A DNA stretch of 64,000 bases from Flavobacterium sp. ASW18X (GCF_005144745.1 NZ_SWKK01000012.1:1-64000); one strand, 5' to 3'; shown: positions 50,202-60,669, counted from the first letter of the stretch. Notes: generated from the sequence alone by a model not told the origin. Translations and numbers: made by a program.

Positions 50202-50582
50202 TTAAAAGTGTCCATAATTTTTAAGATTGTAATAGCCCCAAACAGCCATTGCAAATTCTAAAAGCATGCCAATGCTGTAAAGTAGAGAAAAACCATCCAA
50301 AAAGAGACTTATTAATCTACCAAAAGCTAAACCAGCCATAAAAATGATGTTGCTTGTGGTAGCACTCTTCCAATAGGTTACTTCATAAACGCCGTACAAC
50401 CAATAGAGTCCAATTGTAATATAAAGCCCCATTATAGATCTAAAAATGTTTTTCAGTTCTAGGTTTTGAACTTCAAAGTCAAAAATTAGGGGCAAAATTT
50501 TTTGTGGATTACCACCATAAATAAAAGAAACAACTATAACAACTAAGGAAGAAAGTAAGAGCTGAAGGTTTTTTAGTTTCAT
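50202..50582 (-). CDS. DUF4345 family small membrane protein
   Basis: The 126-residue protein has four predicted membrane helices. NIFRSIMGLYITIGLYWLYG and IIFMAGLAFGRLISLFLDG are the features I associate with DUF4345. It is an inner-membrane protein of unknown function, and similar genes are scattered across Bacteroidota and Proteobacteria. It stands alone. Confidence 0.78.
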   Translation of the reverse strand: MKLKNLQLLLSSLVVIVVSFIYGGNPQKILPLIFDFEVQNLELKNIFRSIMGLYITIGLYWLYGVYEVTYWKSATTSNIIFMAGLAFGRLISLFLDGFSLLYSIGMLLEFAMAVWGYYNLKNYGHF

Positions 50583-50755
50583 AATACGGTAATCAGACCA
50601 GGGCTCAAGCTCTTATTATTAGGATTGAAAACAGCTCATAAGGTATAAAACTTGCAGACCAAATTCCGATGAATAGCATATTTAAAGGATTAAAGGTAAA
50701 GGTTTACACCTAAATAGATTCTCTACTCTAATGTTTAATGGAGCAAAAATAGGTA

Positions 50756-50850
50756 TTCATCGGTTAACTGTTACTTTTTACCGTTCATCGACACACTTTT
50801 GTAATCTATCTCAAACCGACTATTATTTTTTTGAATAGGAGGTAATTTTA
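50756..50850 (+). promoter_or_regulatory. Regulatory region of the third small peptide gene
   Basis: TTCATCG occurs at 50756-50762 and 50784-50790; the second copy is part of CGTTCATCGACACACTTTTG at 50782-50801. Its ACCGTTCAT stretch fits the consensus reported for LytTR-type regulators. Candidate -7 boxes are TATTTTTT at 50824, 22 bases after the TTTTG, and TAATTTTA at 50843. Nothing else is seen in the rest of the 293-base gap (50583-50875). Confidence 0.45.
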
Positions 50851-50875
50851 ACATGTAATTAAAAAATACTTAGCA

Positions 50876-51115
50876 ATGAAAGCTTTATTAGTTATTGGGT
50901 TTTGCCTATTTGCATACTTAACCACTTGGGCAAAGGAGACACAAAAAGAACAAAAAGTTGCAATTGTAGTAACCAAAGGCATCGCTAAAGATATTTCTAT
51001 AGTAAACAACCGCGTACGTTACCCTAAAATCGTTTTTATTTACAGATACAAGAACCAACGAATAGATCAAGCTTTAAATTTTATTACTAAAGACACTGAA
51101 GCAAAAGCTGCTTAA
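50876..51115 (+). CDS. Small secreted peptide, paralogue 3 of 3
   Basis: This 79-residue protein has a signal peptide (KALLVIGFCLFAYLTTWA), a Lys/Val-rich middle and the conserved C-terminus KIVFIYRYKNQRIDQALNF followed by ITKDTEAKAA. It matches the other two paralogues at F/Y-K-x-x-R-V/I-x-x-x-L-x-F and at the final EAK-x-A. It has no obvious cysteine pair or lipobox. It converges on the amidohydrolase gene with only 3 bases between them. The function is unknown. Confidence 0.8.
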   Translation: MKALLVIGFCLFAYLTTWAKETQKEQKVAIVVTKGIAKDISIVNNRVRYPKIVFIYRYKNQRIDQALNFITKDTEAKAA

Positions 51116-51118
51116 TCA

Positions 51119-52678
51119 TTAATGCGGTATACCTGGTTGTGTGATAGTAAAATTTGTTTTTTTCTTTGCATCAGAGACCATTGTTCTCACCTCTGACAGT
51201 AACTTTTTAGCGTCATAGATGATTCCGTCTTTTATCGTATAACTAACACCACCAATACGTACTACTTTATTGTCATCGGTTAATTTTATAGCCCCTGTTC
51301 CATAGAGAACCTTTAAATTTTTTAGTGGATTCTCCTTCAAAATTACAAAATCTGCTAATTTTCCAATTTCTACAGACCCTATTTGGTCTGCCATCCCAAG
51401 AGCTTCTGCGCCGTTGAGTGTGGCACTTCTAATAACCTCTAAAGGATGAAAACCAGCTTCTCTTAACAATTCTAACTCGCGTATATAGGCAAATCCATAT
51501 AACTGAAATATAAACCCAGAGTCAGACCCCGCTGTTACGCGGCCACCTCTATTTTTATATTCGTTAATAAACGTCATCCATAACCGATAATTTTCTTTCC
51601 AAGCCACTTCTTGTTCCGTTCCCCAATCATGCCAATAAGAGCCGTGACTAATTTTACTGGGTTGGTAAAATTTCCACAAAGAGGGAAGTGTATACTCCTC
51701 ATGCCATTCTGCACGCCTAGCTCGGTGCAAGTCCCTGCTAGCTTCATAAATATTAAATGTTGGGTCTAAGGTAAAATCTAAGCTAATTAATTCATCCATA
51801 ACCTTGTTCCAATGTTCAGAATACGGTTTGGCAGCTTGTTGCCAAAGTTTGCCTGCATTTTCAAATCGGTGTTGTTCGTTCTGGTAATTATAATCTAATG
51901 GATAATTCTGTACGGTCCTATCATCAAACAAAGCTTCTGGTAAACCATACCAATGTTCCATACTGGTAAGACCAGCCCTTGCAGAATGTAAAACGTTCCA
52001 TCTGGCAACATCCATTTGAGCATGGTGGCAGGCAGAACGTAAACCTAACTTCTTATTCTCATCCAGAGCAGCTTCCATAATTTCTGGTGGCGCACCAAAG
52101 AACTTTATACCATCGGCACCTTTTTTTGCATTCTCCCTTACCCAAGCACGAGCCATTTCTGGTGTGCTAATTGAGTTCTTACTGCCTTGTCCAAAGCCAG
52201 TATAAGCCAAAATTCTAGGAGCAACAATACTATTTTTAGCACTTCTTTCTTTTAAATCCAAAGCCCAATCTAAACCACGTCCACTGGGTTCTCGCACAGT
52301 TGTGATGCCATGTGCCATCCATAAACGAAAAACATATTCTGGTTCTGCGCCTTGGGCAACACCACCTATGTGGCCATGCATATCAATAAAACCAGGTAAT
52401 AAGTACATACCCTGGCAATCCAATTCTTTACCTCCTGGTTTTAATTGTGGTCTTTTGGTTGGTTCAATAGCCACACCAGGATAACCAACTACAACTATAT
52501 CTGTAATTTTATTCTGCTCTACTACAATATCCAAGGGACCCCTTGGGGGAGCTCCATTACCGTTTATGAGGGTAACGCCTCTTATGATAAGTTGGTTAAA
52601 TGGTCCTTCCTGTGTATTGATTTGGGCGTTTAGCGTATGTAATATCCCAATAAAGAATAGAGCTATAAGTTTTTTCAC
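51119..52678 (-). CDS. Secreted amidohydrolase family protein (GTG start)
   Basis: The metal-dependent amidohydrolase motifs are visible: HGHIGG (first metal site) in LPGFIDMHGHIGGVA, the lysine and histidine region near KGADGIKFF and CHHAQMDVARW, and the acidic residue in VTAGSDSGFIFQ. A signal peptide (KKLIALFFIGILHTLNAQ) precedes the domain. The start codon is GTG at 52678 and the length is 519 residues. It follows the second M14 peptidase by 6 bases, so it probably acts on the products of that peptidase in the periplasm. The substrate is unknown. Confidence 0.87.
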   Translation of the reverse strand: MKKLIALFFIGILHTLNAQINTQEGPFNQLIIRGVTLINGNGAPPRGPLDIVVEQNKITDIVVVGYPGVAIEPTKRPQLKPGGKELDCQGMYLLPGFIDMHGHIGGVAQGAEPEYVFRLWMAHGITTVREPSGRGLDWALDLKERSAKNSIVAPRILAYTGFGQGSKNSISTPEMARAWVRENAKKGADGIKFFGAPPEIMEAALDENKKLGLRSACHHAQMDVARWNVLHSARAGLTSMEHWYGLPEALFDDRTVQNYPLDYNYQNEQHRFENAGKLWQQAAKPYSEHWNKVMDELISLDFTLDPTFNIYEASRDLHRARRAEWHEEYTLPSLWKFYQPSKISHGSYWHDWGTEQEVAWKENYRLWMTFINEYKNRGGRVTAGSDSGFIFQLYGFAYIRELELLREAGFHPLEVIRSATLNGAEALGMADQIGSVEIGKLADFVILKENPLKNLKVLYGTGAIKLTDDNKVVRIGGVSYTIKDGIIYDAKKLLSEVRTMVSDAKKKTNFTITQPGIPH

Positions 52679-52684
52679 GGCTAT

Positions 52685-55195
52685 TTATTGTGGAAGATTA
52701 ATATAATTGCCTAAAAAGAGCGCATTCAAAAATAGGCGATTGGTTCCATACCATGCCCCTCTAAAATTGGGGTTGTCTGCAAATAAAATAACCTTACCAG
52801 CTTTATGCTTACTCACTAGTAATGATGCTGAGGGTTTTAAATATTCTTGTGTATTCTTTTTAGTGATAAAACCATCTATATGTGGATTACTACTATACTT
52901 AGCTACAGTAGCGAATGCGTTTTTACTTGGTTGTAACCAAACCGTATTGTTTTTGTAAACTGGTATTTGCGTATCTCTATACCCAAAAGCTAGGGGGTGT
53001 GTAACATCTAAATCCACCTTAAAAATAGCACCGCCCACACGTTCTTTTCCTAAGAATTCTCTCGCATCTACATAAGGCTGTCGCTTAGTTGCTGTAGAAT
53101 CTTTTTTGCTTTCTGTCAAGCTTTCTTTTACCCATTCTTTCTCTATCACAAATTTAGACGCTGTACCAACGGTGACCAAGGTATTACCTGCTGCCAACCA
53201 ATTTTTAAGCTTTTCTTCTTCTGCTTTAGAAAAGTTATATTGGCCAGAAACCATTACCAAGGTGGTATATTTAGCTAAACTGGCTCTGGATAAATTTCGC
53301 ATAGGGATTTTAGTTATGGGCATATGTACTCTAGTGTCCAATAAGTGCCATACTTCTCCTGCTTCATAAGAATTGATGCCCTCCCCAATTAGCATCGCCA
53401 ATTTGGGTTTTTTAATTGGGGTGATATACCCACTACCTAAATCGATACCCTTGGTATTATAACCAGTAGATACACTATACATGGGCACCTGATATTTTTC
53501 TTGTGCTTTAATAAGTAACTCATGCACTTCTGATGCGGTTTTCTTTTGTAACGAAACAGGGACAACTAATGTGCCATAATTAAATGCTATTTCTCCTTTA
53601 TTAGTAGCTGCAGTAAATGGTTTAAAAGACGATGAAATAACTAAACCATTTTGTTGTAAATAATTGAGAACTGCTACCGCGTTATAATCATCATAATCTA
53701 TAAGATAAGCATAATTGGTTGAAGGAACAGGTGTGACAGTTACTAAGTTCTCTGTGGTGGTTATTTTGCTTCCCAAATTTGTTGTAGAAGTGCCTTTGTA
53801 CTTTACGTTGTAAAAATTAGCCAGAGACCACGCAGATGCATCATAATAAACGCTATCTCTATACTTACTATACGTCTCGAACATGGTTTGCACCATTCGG
53901 TACTGTGGTTGTTTTGTAGGGACTACAAATGCATCGCCGTTTTTGTAAACGTCTATTTGGTGTAACAGCAATTTATCCACAAAGGCTTTAACTCTATTTT
54001 TATCATTTTCAGCATTGAATGTATAAGCTTTAAGCTTGTTCTTACTTGCATTGGTTAAGGCACTTTTAAAAAACTTTTTTTGGTAATTGTATAGTAGTTC
54101 CCTGTTTTCTACGGCTGCTTTAACCGTGGTAATACTGCTGGTGTATTGATTACGAATGGTAAAGGGAAAAGTGATTTCTCCAAAAGCGGTTGTCTGTTTG
54201 TGCCCGCGAGAACTTGCTTGCTCAAATAATAATCCAAGACCTCCTTGTAAATCTGGATAAGAAGACCCATAACCAGGATAGGTGCCATCAAAAACTTCCT
54301 TGGTAAAATAAAAACTACCAATACTATCTAGTGCTTTAGCATAATAATCACCAAATAAATTATTTAAGTCTTCATAATTTTCTTTGGGCATAATAGGGTT
54401 TAAGCTTCCATTATCCTTCATGGGTTCAAAAAAGTAGGTACTTTGAGAGCCCATTTCATGAAAATCCGTTACTACATTAGGATACCACTCGTGGTACCAC
54501 TTTAATTTGCCTCGGCTTTCTGGGTGAATAGCCAATAACCAATCCCTATTTAAATCAAACCAATAGTGGTTAGTTCTACCTCTTGGCCAATATTCATTAT
54601 GTTCAGCATCTTGTGGGTCTGCAACCAAGGGGTTTCCTTGGTAAGCGTTTGCATATTGCGTGTGTCTATCACGACCATCGGGATTTATGGTAGGGTCTAT
54701 AAAAAGAACCGCATTTTGTAGGTAGTTCTTAATTTCTGCATGTTCTGAAGCTACAAAAGTATACGCCGCTAGTAATGCAGCCTCTGAACTAGAAGGTTCA
54801 TTCCCATGTACGTTGTAGGCTAAATTAATAAACACAGGTAAATCTGCAGTATATGTAGGGTTTTCTTCTGGTTTGGTAAAGGCTAAATGTTTTTCTTTTA
54901 AGGACGATAAATTTTCTAGATTTTCTGGGGAACTAACTTGCAGTATAACAAGTTTGCGCCCCTCATGGGTTTTACCATAATAGGTGATTTTGGCTCTGTT
55001 TGAAACAGTGGCGAGTTTTTCTAAATAGGCCACAATTAAATCGTGACGTGTGTGGTGTTCCCCAATGCCATATCCTAAAAAGGCTTCAGGTGAAGGAATA
55101 TCTGGGTTAAACGGGTAAAACTTTTTGTAGAAATAGTCTTGTGCGGAAAGGCCTGTGGTGCATAAAAGCACTACAAATAGTAATTTTTTGAGCAT
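52685..55195 (-). CDS. Secreted M14 zinc carboxypeptidase with C-terminal GATase-like domain (second copy)
   Basis: This is a paralogue of the 815-residue protein at 19952-22399. The signal peptide (KKLLFVVLLCTTGLSAQ) is followed by the zinc site in LAYNVHGNEPSSSEAA, INPDGRDRHTQYAN and VVTDFHEMGSQ. The same downstream order (KPKLAMLIGEGINSYEAGEV, WLAAGNTLVTVGTA) is present, so the two share a C-terminal amidotransferase-like domain. The length is 836 residues. It is cotranscribed with an amidohydrolase, unlike the first copy, which pairs with a VOC protein. Confidence 0.88.
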   Translation of the reverse strand: MLKKLLFVVLLCTTGLSAQDYFYKKFYPFNPDIPSPEAFLGYGIGEHHTRHDLIVAYLEKLATVSNRAKITYYGKTHEGRKLVILQVSSPENLENLSSLKEKHLAFTKPEENPTYTADLPVFINLAYNVHGNEPSSSEAALLAAYTFVASEHAEIKNYLQNAVLFIDPTINPDGRDRHTQYANAYQGNPLVADPQDAEHNEYWPRGRTNHYWFDLNRDWLLAIHPESRGKLKWYHEWYPNVVTDFHEMGSQSTYFFEPMKDNGSLNPIMPKENYEDLNNLFGDYYAKALDSIGSFYFTKEVFDGTYPGYGSSYPDLQGGLGLLFEQASSRGHKQTTAFGEITFPFTIRNQYTSSITTVKAAVENRELLYNYQKKFFKSALTNASKNKLKAYTFNAENDKNRVKAFVDKLLLHQIDVYKNGDAFVVPTKQPQYRMVQTMFETYSKYRDSVYYDASAWSLANFYNVKYKGTSTTNLGSKITTTENLVTVTPVPSTNYAYLIDYDDYNAVAVLNYLQQNGLVISSSFKPFTAATNKGEIAFNYGTLVVPVSLQKKTASEVHELLIKAQEKYQVPMYSVSTGYNTKGIDLGSGYITPIKKPKLAMLIGEGINSYEAGEVWHLLDTRVHMPITKIPMRNLSRASLAKYTTLVMVSGQYNFSKAEEEKLKNWLAAGNTLVTVGTASKFVIEKEWVKESLTESKKDSTATKRQPYVDAREFLGKERVGGAIFKVDLDVTHPLAFGYRDTQIPVYKNNTVWLQPSKNAFATVAKYSSNPHIDGFITKKNTQEYLKPSASLLVSKHKAGKVILFADNPNFRGAWYGTNRLFLNALFLGNYINLPQ

Positions 55196-55232
55196 GGTTG
55201 GTATAATTAGTCCATCTAAAGATAGGACATCC

Positions 55233-56117
55233 TTATGAATCCAACGTATTAAAGCCTTCTATTACTTCTTCAAATGTTATTTGATAATATGTGCCTTTCT
55301 TAGAAGTATCTCTTAATAATGTGCCGCGCAACTGTCTAGATAAGTTATGAATAAGCTTTAAACCTAGAGATTTTGTGGTTTTAGGGCTCACATCTTCAGG
55401 AAAACCGATACCATTGTCTCCCAAGTACATCTCATAGCCGTTAGCTCCTTTTTTAACCAAGTTTACTTCTATTTCTCCGTGGCTGTCTCCAGGAATACCA
55501 TATTTAAGGGCATTGGTAATGGTTTCATTAATAATTAAGCCTAAAGGAATAACGGTATCAATACTAAGCTTGTAATCTCCTAAATCCATCTTAGTGGTAA
55601 TGTTATGTGTGTTTCCTTTTACAGAACGAATAAGGTACTCGCATAACTCCTCAACATAAGGTTTAAAATCAATTTTAGAGGTATAATCGTCCCTTTTGTA
55701 TAGCATCTCATGAACCATAGACATAGAAACTACGCGGTGTTGACTACTACGGATAATGTTTTCTATTTTTTCATCGCCAACGGAACGGGATTGCAAACTT
55801 AAAAGACTAGATACTGTTTGTAAATTGTTTTTTACTCTGTGGTGAACCTCCTTTAATAAAGTTTCTTTCTCGTTTAGTTTTTTAGTTAGGTCATTTAAAT
55901 GTTGTAGCGTTTCTGTAAAGGAAGCTCCCATAATTAAATTGGTTACAAAAACAGCAGTTAAGGCAGTAAGGGCAATAGGTACTAATAAGGCTCCCCCAAA
56001 AAAATAATAGGCAGCCAGGGCTATTGCAATTAATGCTCCTAAACTATTAATAACTTTTAAAATTAAAAGTCTGTTTTTGTCCTGTGAATTATCAACAGTG
56101 CGTTGCTCCATATGCAT
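55233..56117 (-). CDS. Membrane histidine kinase, HisKA_2 (PdtaS-like) type
   Basis: Two membrane helices at about 20-66 (VINSLGALIAIALAAYYFF and LTALTAVFVTNLI) are followed by a coiled coil and the HisKA_2 dimerisation motif EVHHRVKNNLQTVSSLLSLQ, with the phosphorylated histidine at 92 or 93. The ATPase domain has IINETITNALKYG and GDNGIGFP. There is no periplasmic sensor domain, and no response regulator gene is next to it, so it is an orphan kinase in this window. The length is 294 residues. Confidence 0.88.
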   Translation of the reverse strand: MHMEQRTVDNSQDKNRLLILKVINSLGALIAIALAAYYFFGGALLVPIALTALTAVFVTNLIMGASFTETLQHLNDLTKKLNEKETLLKEVHHRVKNNLQTVSSLLSLQSRSVGDEKIENIIRSSQHRVVSMSMVHEMLYKRDDYTSKIDFKPYVEELCEYLIRSVKGNTHNITTKMDLGDYKLSIDTVIPLGLIINETITNALKYGIPGDSHGEIEVNLVKKGANGYEMYLGDNGIGFPEDVSPKTTKSLGLKLIHNLSRQLRGTLLRDTSKKGTYYQITFEEVIEGFNTLDS

Positions 56118-56198
56118 GGTTTGCCCTTTTTATTGAAAAATAACAACAAAATGTAGGGACGTTCTTACCGTAAATCTAACTATGTTTTAGAATATAAT

Positions 56199-56227
56199 CA
56201 AAAAAGGTAACCAAAAATTGGTTACCT
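56199..56227 (-). terminator. Terminator after secA
   Basis: On the minus strand AGGTAACCA pairs exactly with TGGTTACCT around a 5-base loop, and a run of six T residues follows. It begins 32 bases after the secA stop codon. Confidence 0.88.
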
Positions 56228-56258
56228 AAATTTAACATATTTTAATAAAGTCTGGTAA

Positions 56259-59200
56259 TTAATCATTTACCAAAACCCATTCTCCTTTACTAATAAGTGG
56301 TTCTGCCTGCTTAAACTTTACAGTTTTGCTTTCGCCAGACATTACATTCTTAATGGTAACCTTGTCATTACGTCCAATTTTTGGAGCCTCTCTAACAATA
56401 GTTTCTGTTTTTTGAGGACGCTGTTGTGATTGCGTTTGGCCGGCAGCTCTATTCTGCGCGGCAAGTTCATCACTATTTGGAATTTCTTCTTTAGAAGTCT
56501 GTAATTTTTCTTTAGGCTTACTTACCGTTTTAGCCTCTTTTATCTGGGTACTATCTTGCGTAGGTAATTCGCCTTTAAATAAGAAAGAGATTACTTCTTT
56601 ATTCACTTTGTCTATCATCGATTTAAATAGTTCAAAAGCTTCAAACTTGTAAATCAATAAAGGGTCTTTTTGTTCGTGTACCGCCAACTGCACAGATTGC
56701 TTTAGCTCATCCATTTTTCGCAAATGGGTTTTCCAACTATCATCAATAATAGCTAAGGTAATGTTCTTCTCAAAATCATTGATAAGCTGTTTTCCATTGC
56801 TTTCATAAGCTGCCTTTAAATTGGTAACAACATTCAAAGATTTTATCCCATCTGTAAACGGTACTACAATGCGCTCAAATCTATCTGCCTGATTCTCAAA
56901 CACGTTTTTGATAACTGGGAATGCTTGTTCTGCACTGCGAGCTACTTTTTCTTGATAGTGTTGATAAGCACTATCATACACCTTTACAGCAATAGCTTGG
57001 AAGTTCATTTTTTTGAATTCTTCCTCAGTAATTGGTGCGGTAATAGAAAAATACTTAATTAACTCGAATTCAAAATTTTTGAAATCGTCTGCCGTCTTAT
57101 TAGTTTCAGCAATTACTTCGCTGGTATCATAAATCATGTTGGCAATGTCCACCTTAAGACGTTCACCTTGTATGGCATGTCTTCGTCTTTTGTAGATTAC
57201 CTCTCTTTGGGCATTCATTACGTCATCATACTCTAACAATCTTTTACGAATACCAAAGTTGTTTTCTTCTACCTTCTTCTGGGCACGCTCTATAGATTTG
57301 GTCATCATAGAATGCTGGATAACTTCGCCTTCTTCCAAGCCCATTTTATCCATCATTTTAGCTACGCGGTCAGAACCAAACAAACGCATCAAATTATCTT
57401 CTAAAGACACATAAAACTGAGAACTACCAGGGTCTCCTTGCCTACCAGACCTACCACGCAACTGTCTGTCTACACGTCTAGAATCATGGCGTTCTGTACC
57501 AATAATGGCCAAACCACCCGCATCTTTAACTTCAGTACTTAATTTAATATCCGTACCACGCCCAGCCATATTTGTTGCAATTGTTACAATACCGCCTTTA
57601 CCTGCTTCTGCAACAATGTCTGCTTCTTTTTTATGCAACTTAGCATTTAATACATTGTGTGGCACTTTACGTACGCTTAGTAATTTGGAAAGTAATTCAG
57701 AAATTTCTACAGATGTAGTACCAATAAGTACGGGTCTACCAGCTTGCGAAAGTTTGGTTACTTCCTCTATGATGGCATTGTATTTTTCTCGCTTTGTTTT
57801 GTAGATTAAATCATTTCTATCATCACGCGCTATAGGTCTGTTGGTTGGGATTTCTACCACATCTAATTTATAAATTTCCCAAAACTCACCTGCTTCTGTT
57901 ACGGCAGTACCTGTCATCCCAGAAAGCTTGTTGTACATTCTAAAATAATTCTGTAGGGTAATAGTAGCAAAGGTTTGTGTTAACGCTTCAATCTTAACAT
58001 TTTCCTTAGCTTCTATAGCTTGGTGTAAACCATCAGAATACCTACGGCCATCCATGATACGGCCAGTTTGTTCATCTACAATGAGAACTTTATTCTCCAT
58101 TACAACGTACTCCACATCTTTCTCAAACAATGTGTAAGCCTTTAGTAATTGGCTCATAGTGTGGATACGCTCACTTTTAATAGCAAACTCTTTAAATAGT
58201 TCGTCTTTAAGTTCCGCTTCTTTTTCTATTTCTAGATTCTGATTTTCTATTTGGGCAATTTCTGCTCCAATATCTGGCATTACAAAGAAATCAGTGTCTT
58301 GGCCGCCAGATAGGTATTCAACTCCTTTTTCTGTTAGTTCTATCTGGTTATTCTTTTCGTCAATCGTAAAATACAGGTCTTCATCTACCTTTACCATTTC
58401 TCGATTGTTGTCTTGCATGTAAAAGTTTTCCGTTTTTTGGAGGAGTTGTTTTACGCCTTCTTCACTTAAAAACTTAATTAATGCTTTGTTTTTAGGCAAA
58501 CCGCGGTGTACGCGCAACAATAGAAAACCACCTTCTTTTTGGTCACCTTCCTTAATTAACCGCTTCGCTTCCGCCAATACGCCTGTTAAGTGTTGCCGTT
58601 GTTTTTGTACAATGTCTGCTACTTTTGGTTTTAATTCTGTAAACTCATGTCTATCACCTTCTGGTACAGGACCAGATATGATTAAAGGTGTACGAGCATC
58701 ATCTATTAAAACAGAATCCACCTCATCTACAATAGCATAATGATGCGGGCGTTGCACTAAATCTTTTGGCGTATGCGCCATATTATCTCTTAGGTAATCA
58801 AAACCAAATTCGTTATTGGTGCCATAGGTAATATCTGAATTGTAAGCCGCTCTTCTGCCTTGAGAATTGGGTTGGTGATTGTCTATACAATCCACAGAAA
58901 GCCCATGAAATTGAAATAACGGCGCCATCCAAGCACTATCCCTTTTTGCCAGATAATCATTGACTGTTACCAAGTGCGCACCTTTGCCAGAAAGGGCGTT
59001 TAAGTAAAGCGGTAGGGTAGCCACTAAAGTTTTACCTTCTCCTGTTTGCATTTCTGCAATTTTACCTTGGTGCAATGCAATACCACCTATGAGCTGTACG
59101 TCATAATGTATCATGTCCCAAGTAACTTCCTTGCCAGCTGCGTTCCAAGAGTTTTTCCAAATGGCGTTGTCTCCTTCTAAAGTTACATAGTCTGCGTCGC

Positions 59201-59624
59201 CAGACAATTGTCTGTCAAACTCATTAGCTGTAACGGTAAGTGTAGGGTTGTTGGCAAAACGTTTGGCAGTTTCTTTGACTACTGCAAACGCTTCTGGTAG
59301 AATTTCATTTAAAACGTCTTCAGAAAGTTTATAGGCCTCTTCATTCAGCTTGTCTATTTCTGTATAGATTTCTTCGTTCCTATCTATATCTGTAGAGGCT
59401 TCTGCTTCTTGCTCTAATGCTTGTATTTGTTCGTTAACACCAGCGCAGCGTTCTGCAATCTTATCTTTAAACTCTTGGGTTTTTTGTCTTAGTTGGTCAT
59501 GGCTAAGGCTCTCTAGCGCCTGCTCAAAAGATTTTATCTTCTTTACTAAAGGTTGTAAGGCTTTTACATCTTTCTCGGATTTATCCCCTACAAAAACCTT
59601 TAGTACAGCGTTTAATATGCTCAT
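56259..59624 (-). CDS. secA: Preprotein translocase ATPase SecA
   Basis: SecA drives protein export through SecYEG. It has the Walker A site in [15 protein letters not shown], the DEAD-like [15 protein letters not shown], the second nucleotide-binding half with GRGTDIKL and [16 protein letters not shown], and the helical scaffold. At 1121 residues it is the long bacteroidotal form, with a sizeable insert in the first nucleotide-binding domain. The C-terminal zinc-binding SecB tail is absent and is replaced by a charged linker and the sequence [18 protein letters not shown]. It is monocistronic with its own terminator. Confidence 0.96.
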   Translation of the reverse strand: MSILNAVLKVFVGDKSEKDVKALQPLVKKIKSFEQALESLSHDQLRQKTQEFKDKIAERCAGVNEQIQALEQEAEASTDIDRNEEIYTEIDKLNEEAYKLSEDVLNEILPEAFAVVKETAKRFANNPTLTVTANEFDRQLSGDADYVTLEGDNAIWKNSWNAAGKEVTWDMIHYDVQLIGGIALHQGKIAEMQTGEGKTLVATLPLYLNALSGKGAHLVTVNDYLAKRDSAWMAPLFQFHGLSVDCIDNHQPNSQGRRAAYNSDITYGTNNEFGFDYLRDNMAHTPKDLVQRPHHYAIVDEVDSVLIDDARTPLIISGPVPEGDRHEFTELKPKVADIVQKQRQHLTGVLAEAKRLIKEGDQKEGGFLLLRVHRGLPKNKALIKFLSEEGVKQLLQKTENFYMQDNNREMVKVDEDLYFTIDEKNNQIELTEKGVEYLSGGQDTDFFVMPDIGAEIAQIENQNLEIEKEAELKDELFKEFAIKSERIHTMSQLLKAYTLFEKDVEYVVMENKVLIVDEQTGRIMDGRRYSDGLHQAIEAKENVKIEALTQTFATITLQNYFRMYNKLSGMTGTAVTEAGEFWEIYKLDVVEIPTNRPIARDDRNDLIYKTKREKYNAIIEEVTKLSQAGRPVLIGTTSVEISELLSKLLSVRKVPHNVLNAKLHKKEADIVAEAGKGGIVTIATNMAGRGTDIKLSTEVKDAGGLAIIGTERHDSRRVDRQLRGRSGRQGDPGSSQFYVSLEDNLMRLFGSDRVAKMMDKMGLEEGEVIQHSMMTKSIERAQKKVEENNFGIRKRLLEYDDVMNAQREVIYKRRRHAIQGERLKVDIANMIYDTSEVIAETNKTADDFKNFEFELIKYFSITAPITEEEFKKMNFQAIAVKVYDSAYQHYQEKVARSAEQAFPVIKNVFENQADRFERIVVPFTDGIKSLNVVTNLKAAYESNGKQLINDFEKNITLAIIDDSWKTHLRKMDELKQSVQLAVHEQKDPLLIYKFEAFELFKSMIDKVNKEVISFLFKGELPTQDSTQIKEAKTVSKPKEKLQTSKEEIPNSDELAAQNRAAGQTQSQQRPQKTETIVREAPKIGRNDKVTIKNVMSGESKTVKFKQAEPLISKGEWVLVND

Positions 59625-59709
59625 GAATTAATATTTGTTTAGTTTCAGCAAAAGCTGTTCCATTGTCCAGAAGGACAAAAAATTGGTTACTAGGCTGCCA
59701 AAATTACAT

Positions 59710-59733
59710 AAAAAAAAGCCTCTAAAAGAGACT
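59710..59733 (-). terminator. Terminator after DUF2795
   Basis: On the minus strand AGTCTC pairs with GAGGCT (with one T-G wobble) around TTTTA, and eight T residues follow. The wobble assigns it to the minus-strand transcript. Confidence 0.8.
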
Positions 59734-59761
59734 TTTTATTGAGTTGTTTTACTAAAGGATG

Positions 59762-59986
59762 TTAATACTCATCCTCATTCCATAAGTAATCTTCTTCGGT
59801 TGGGTAGTCTGGCCAAATCTCTTCTATGGATTCATATATCTCTCCACCTTCTTCTTCCATAGATTGTAGGTTTTCTACAACCTCTAAAGGGGCTCCTGTT
59901 CTAATAGCGTAATCTATAAGCTCATCTTTAGATGCTGGCCAAGGTGCATCACTTAAATAAGAAGCCAATTCTAAAGTCCAATACAT
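59762..59986 (-). CDS. DUF2795 family small protein
   Basis: This 74-residue acidic protein has the DUF2795 pattern: LELASYLSDAPWPASKDELIDYA and PLEVVENLQSM, ending in an acidic tail (EEIWPDYPTEEDYLWNEDEY). It has no membrane segment. The family is common in Bacteroidota and Actinobacteria and has no known function. It has its own terminator and probably its own promoter. Confidence 0.85.
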   Translation of the reverse strand: MYWTLELASYLSDAPWPASKDELIDYAIRTGAPLEVVENLQSMEEEGGEIYESIEEIWPDYPTEEDYLWNEDEY

Positions 59987-60108
59987 AGCAATGGTCTGAT
60001 TTTAAAATTTTTGCAAAAATAATTTTTAAACCCTAAGTTCCAAGGATTTTCCAATTTAATTAAAGATTATTTTTAACATTTCAAAATTGAAACGGTAAAA
60101 TTCTCAAT

Positions 60109-60669
60109 TTATTGGTCGACTTTGGTCGGAATCCATTTCACCTCTTCGGCTTTTAATTCTTTTGACAACATCCGTGCCAACACAAATAAATAATCTGATA
60201 AACGATTTACATAGGCTAAAACGGTCTCTGGAACCGCTTGTTCTTCGTTTAAATAAGATATCATACGTTCTGCACGTCTACATACCGTACGTGCAATATG
60301 ACAGTATGACACTGTAGTATGGCCGCCAGGTAATATAAAGTGTGTCATTTCTGGCAATTCATCATTCATTCGGTCCATTTCCTGCTCTAAAACGGCAATA
60401 TCTTCTGCGCTTATTCTTGGAATTTTAAGCCGATTATCTTTATTGGGCTCGGTAGCTAATATGGCTCCTAAGGTAAATAGTTGGTGTTGTAACTGTGTTA
60501 AAAAATCCTTGTAAAACGTAGGTATTTCTTGGTCTCTTATAAGCCCTAGATACGAATTAAGCTCATCAATAGTTCCGTAACTTTCTATTCTAATATGGTG
60601 CTTAGGCACTCGTTTTCCTGTAAATAGAGCGGTGGTAGCCTTGTCACCTGTTTTAGTATAAATTTTCAT
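60109..60669 (-). CDS. Cob(I)alamin adenosyltransferase, PduO type
   Basis: The enzyme transfers adenosyl from ATP to cob(I)alamin to give coenzyme B12. The N-terminal ATP motif reads YTKTGDKATTALFTGKR; the usual glycine after the lysine is alanine here. FILPGG, CHIARTVCRRAERM and NRLSDYLFVLAR follow, which are PduO family markers. I start at ATG 60669 (MKIYTKTGDK), giving 186 residues; the open frame reaches 60705 with a TTG but those codons are not conserved. It probably supplies the cofactor for the MeaB-associated mutase. Confidence 0.92.
   Translation of the reverse strand: MKIYTKTGDKATTALFTGKRVPKHHIRIESYGTIDELNSYLGLIRDQEIPTFYKDFLTQLQHQLFTLGAILATEPNKDNRLKIPRISAEDIAVLEQEMDRMNDELPEMTHFILPGGHTTVSYCHIARTVCRRAERMISYLNEEQAVPETVLAYVNRLSDYLFVLARMLSKELKAEEVKWIPTKVDQ

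Noticed and set aside
47571-51118. A mobile element or genomic island with defined ends
   Set aside because: No transposase, integrase, tRNA gene, terminal repeats or clear base-composition step was seen. The pseudogenes show turnover, not a specific element.
60109-60669. Loss of adenosyltransferase function from alanine in the ATP motif
   Set aside because: One glycine-to-alanine change in TGDKATT is mild and all later family motifs are intact, so the enzyme is most likely active.
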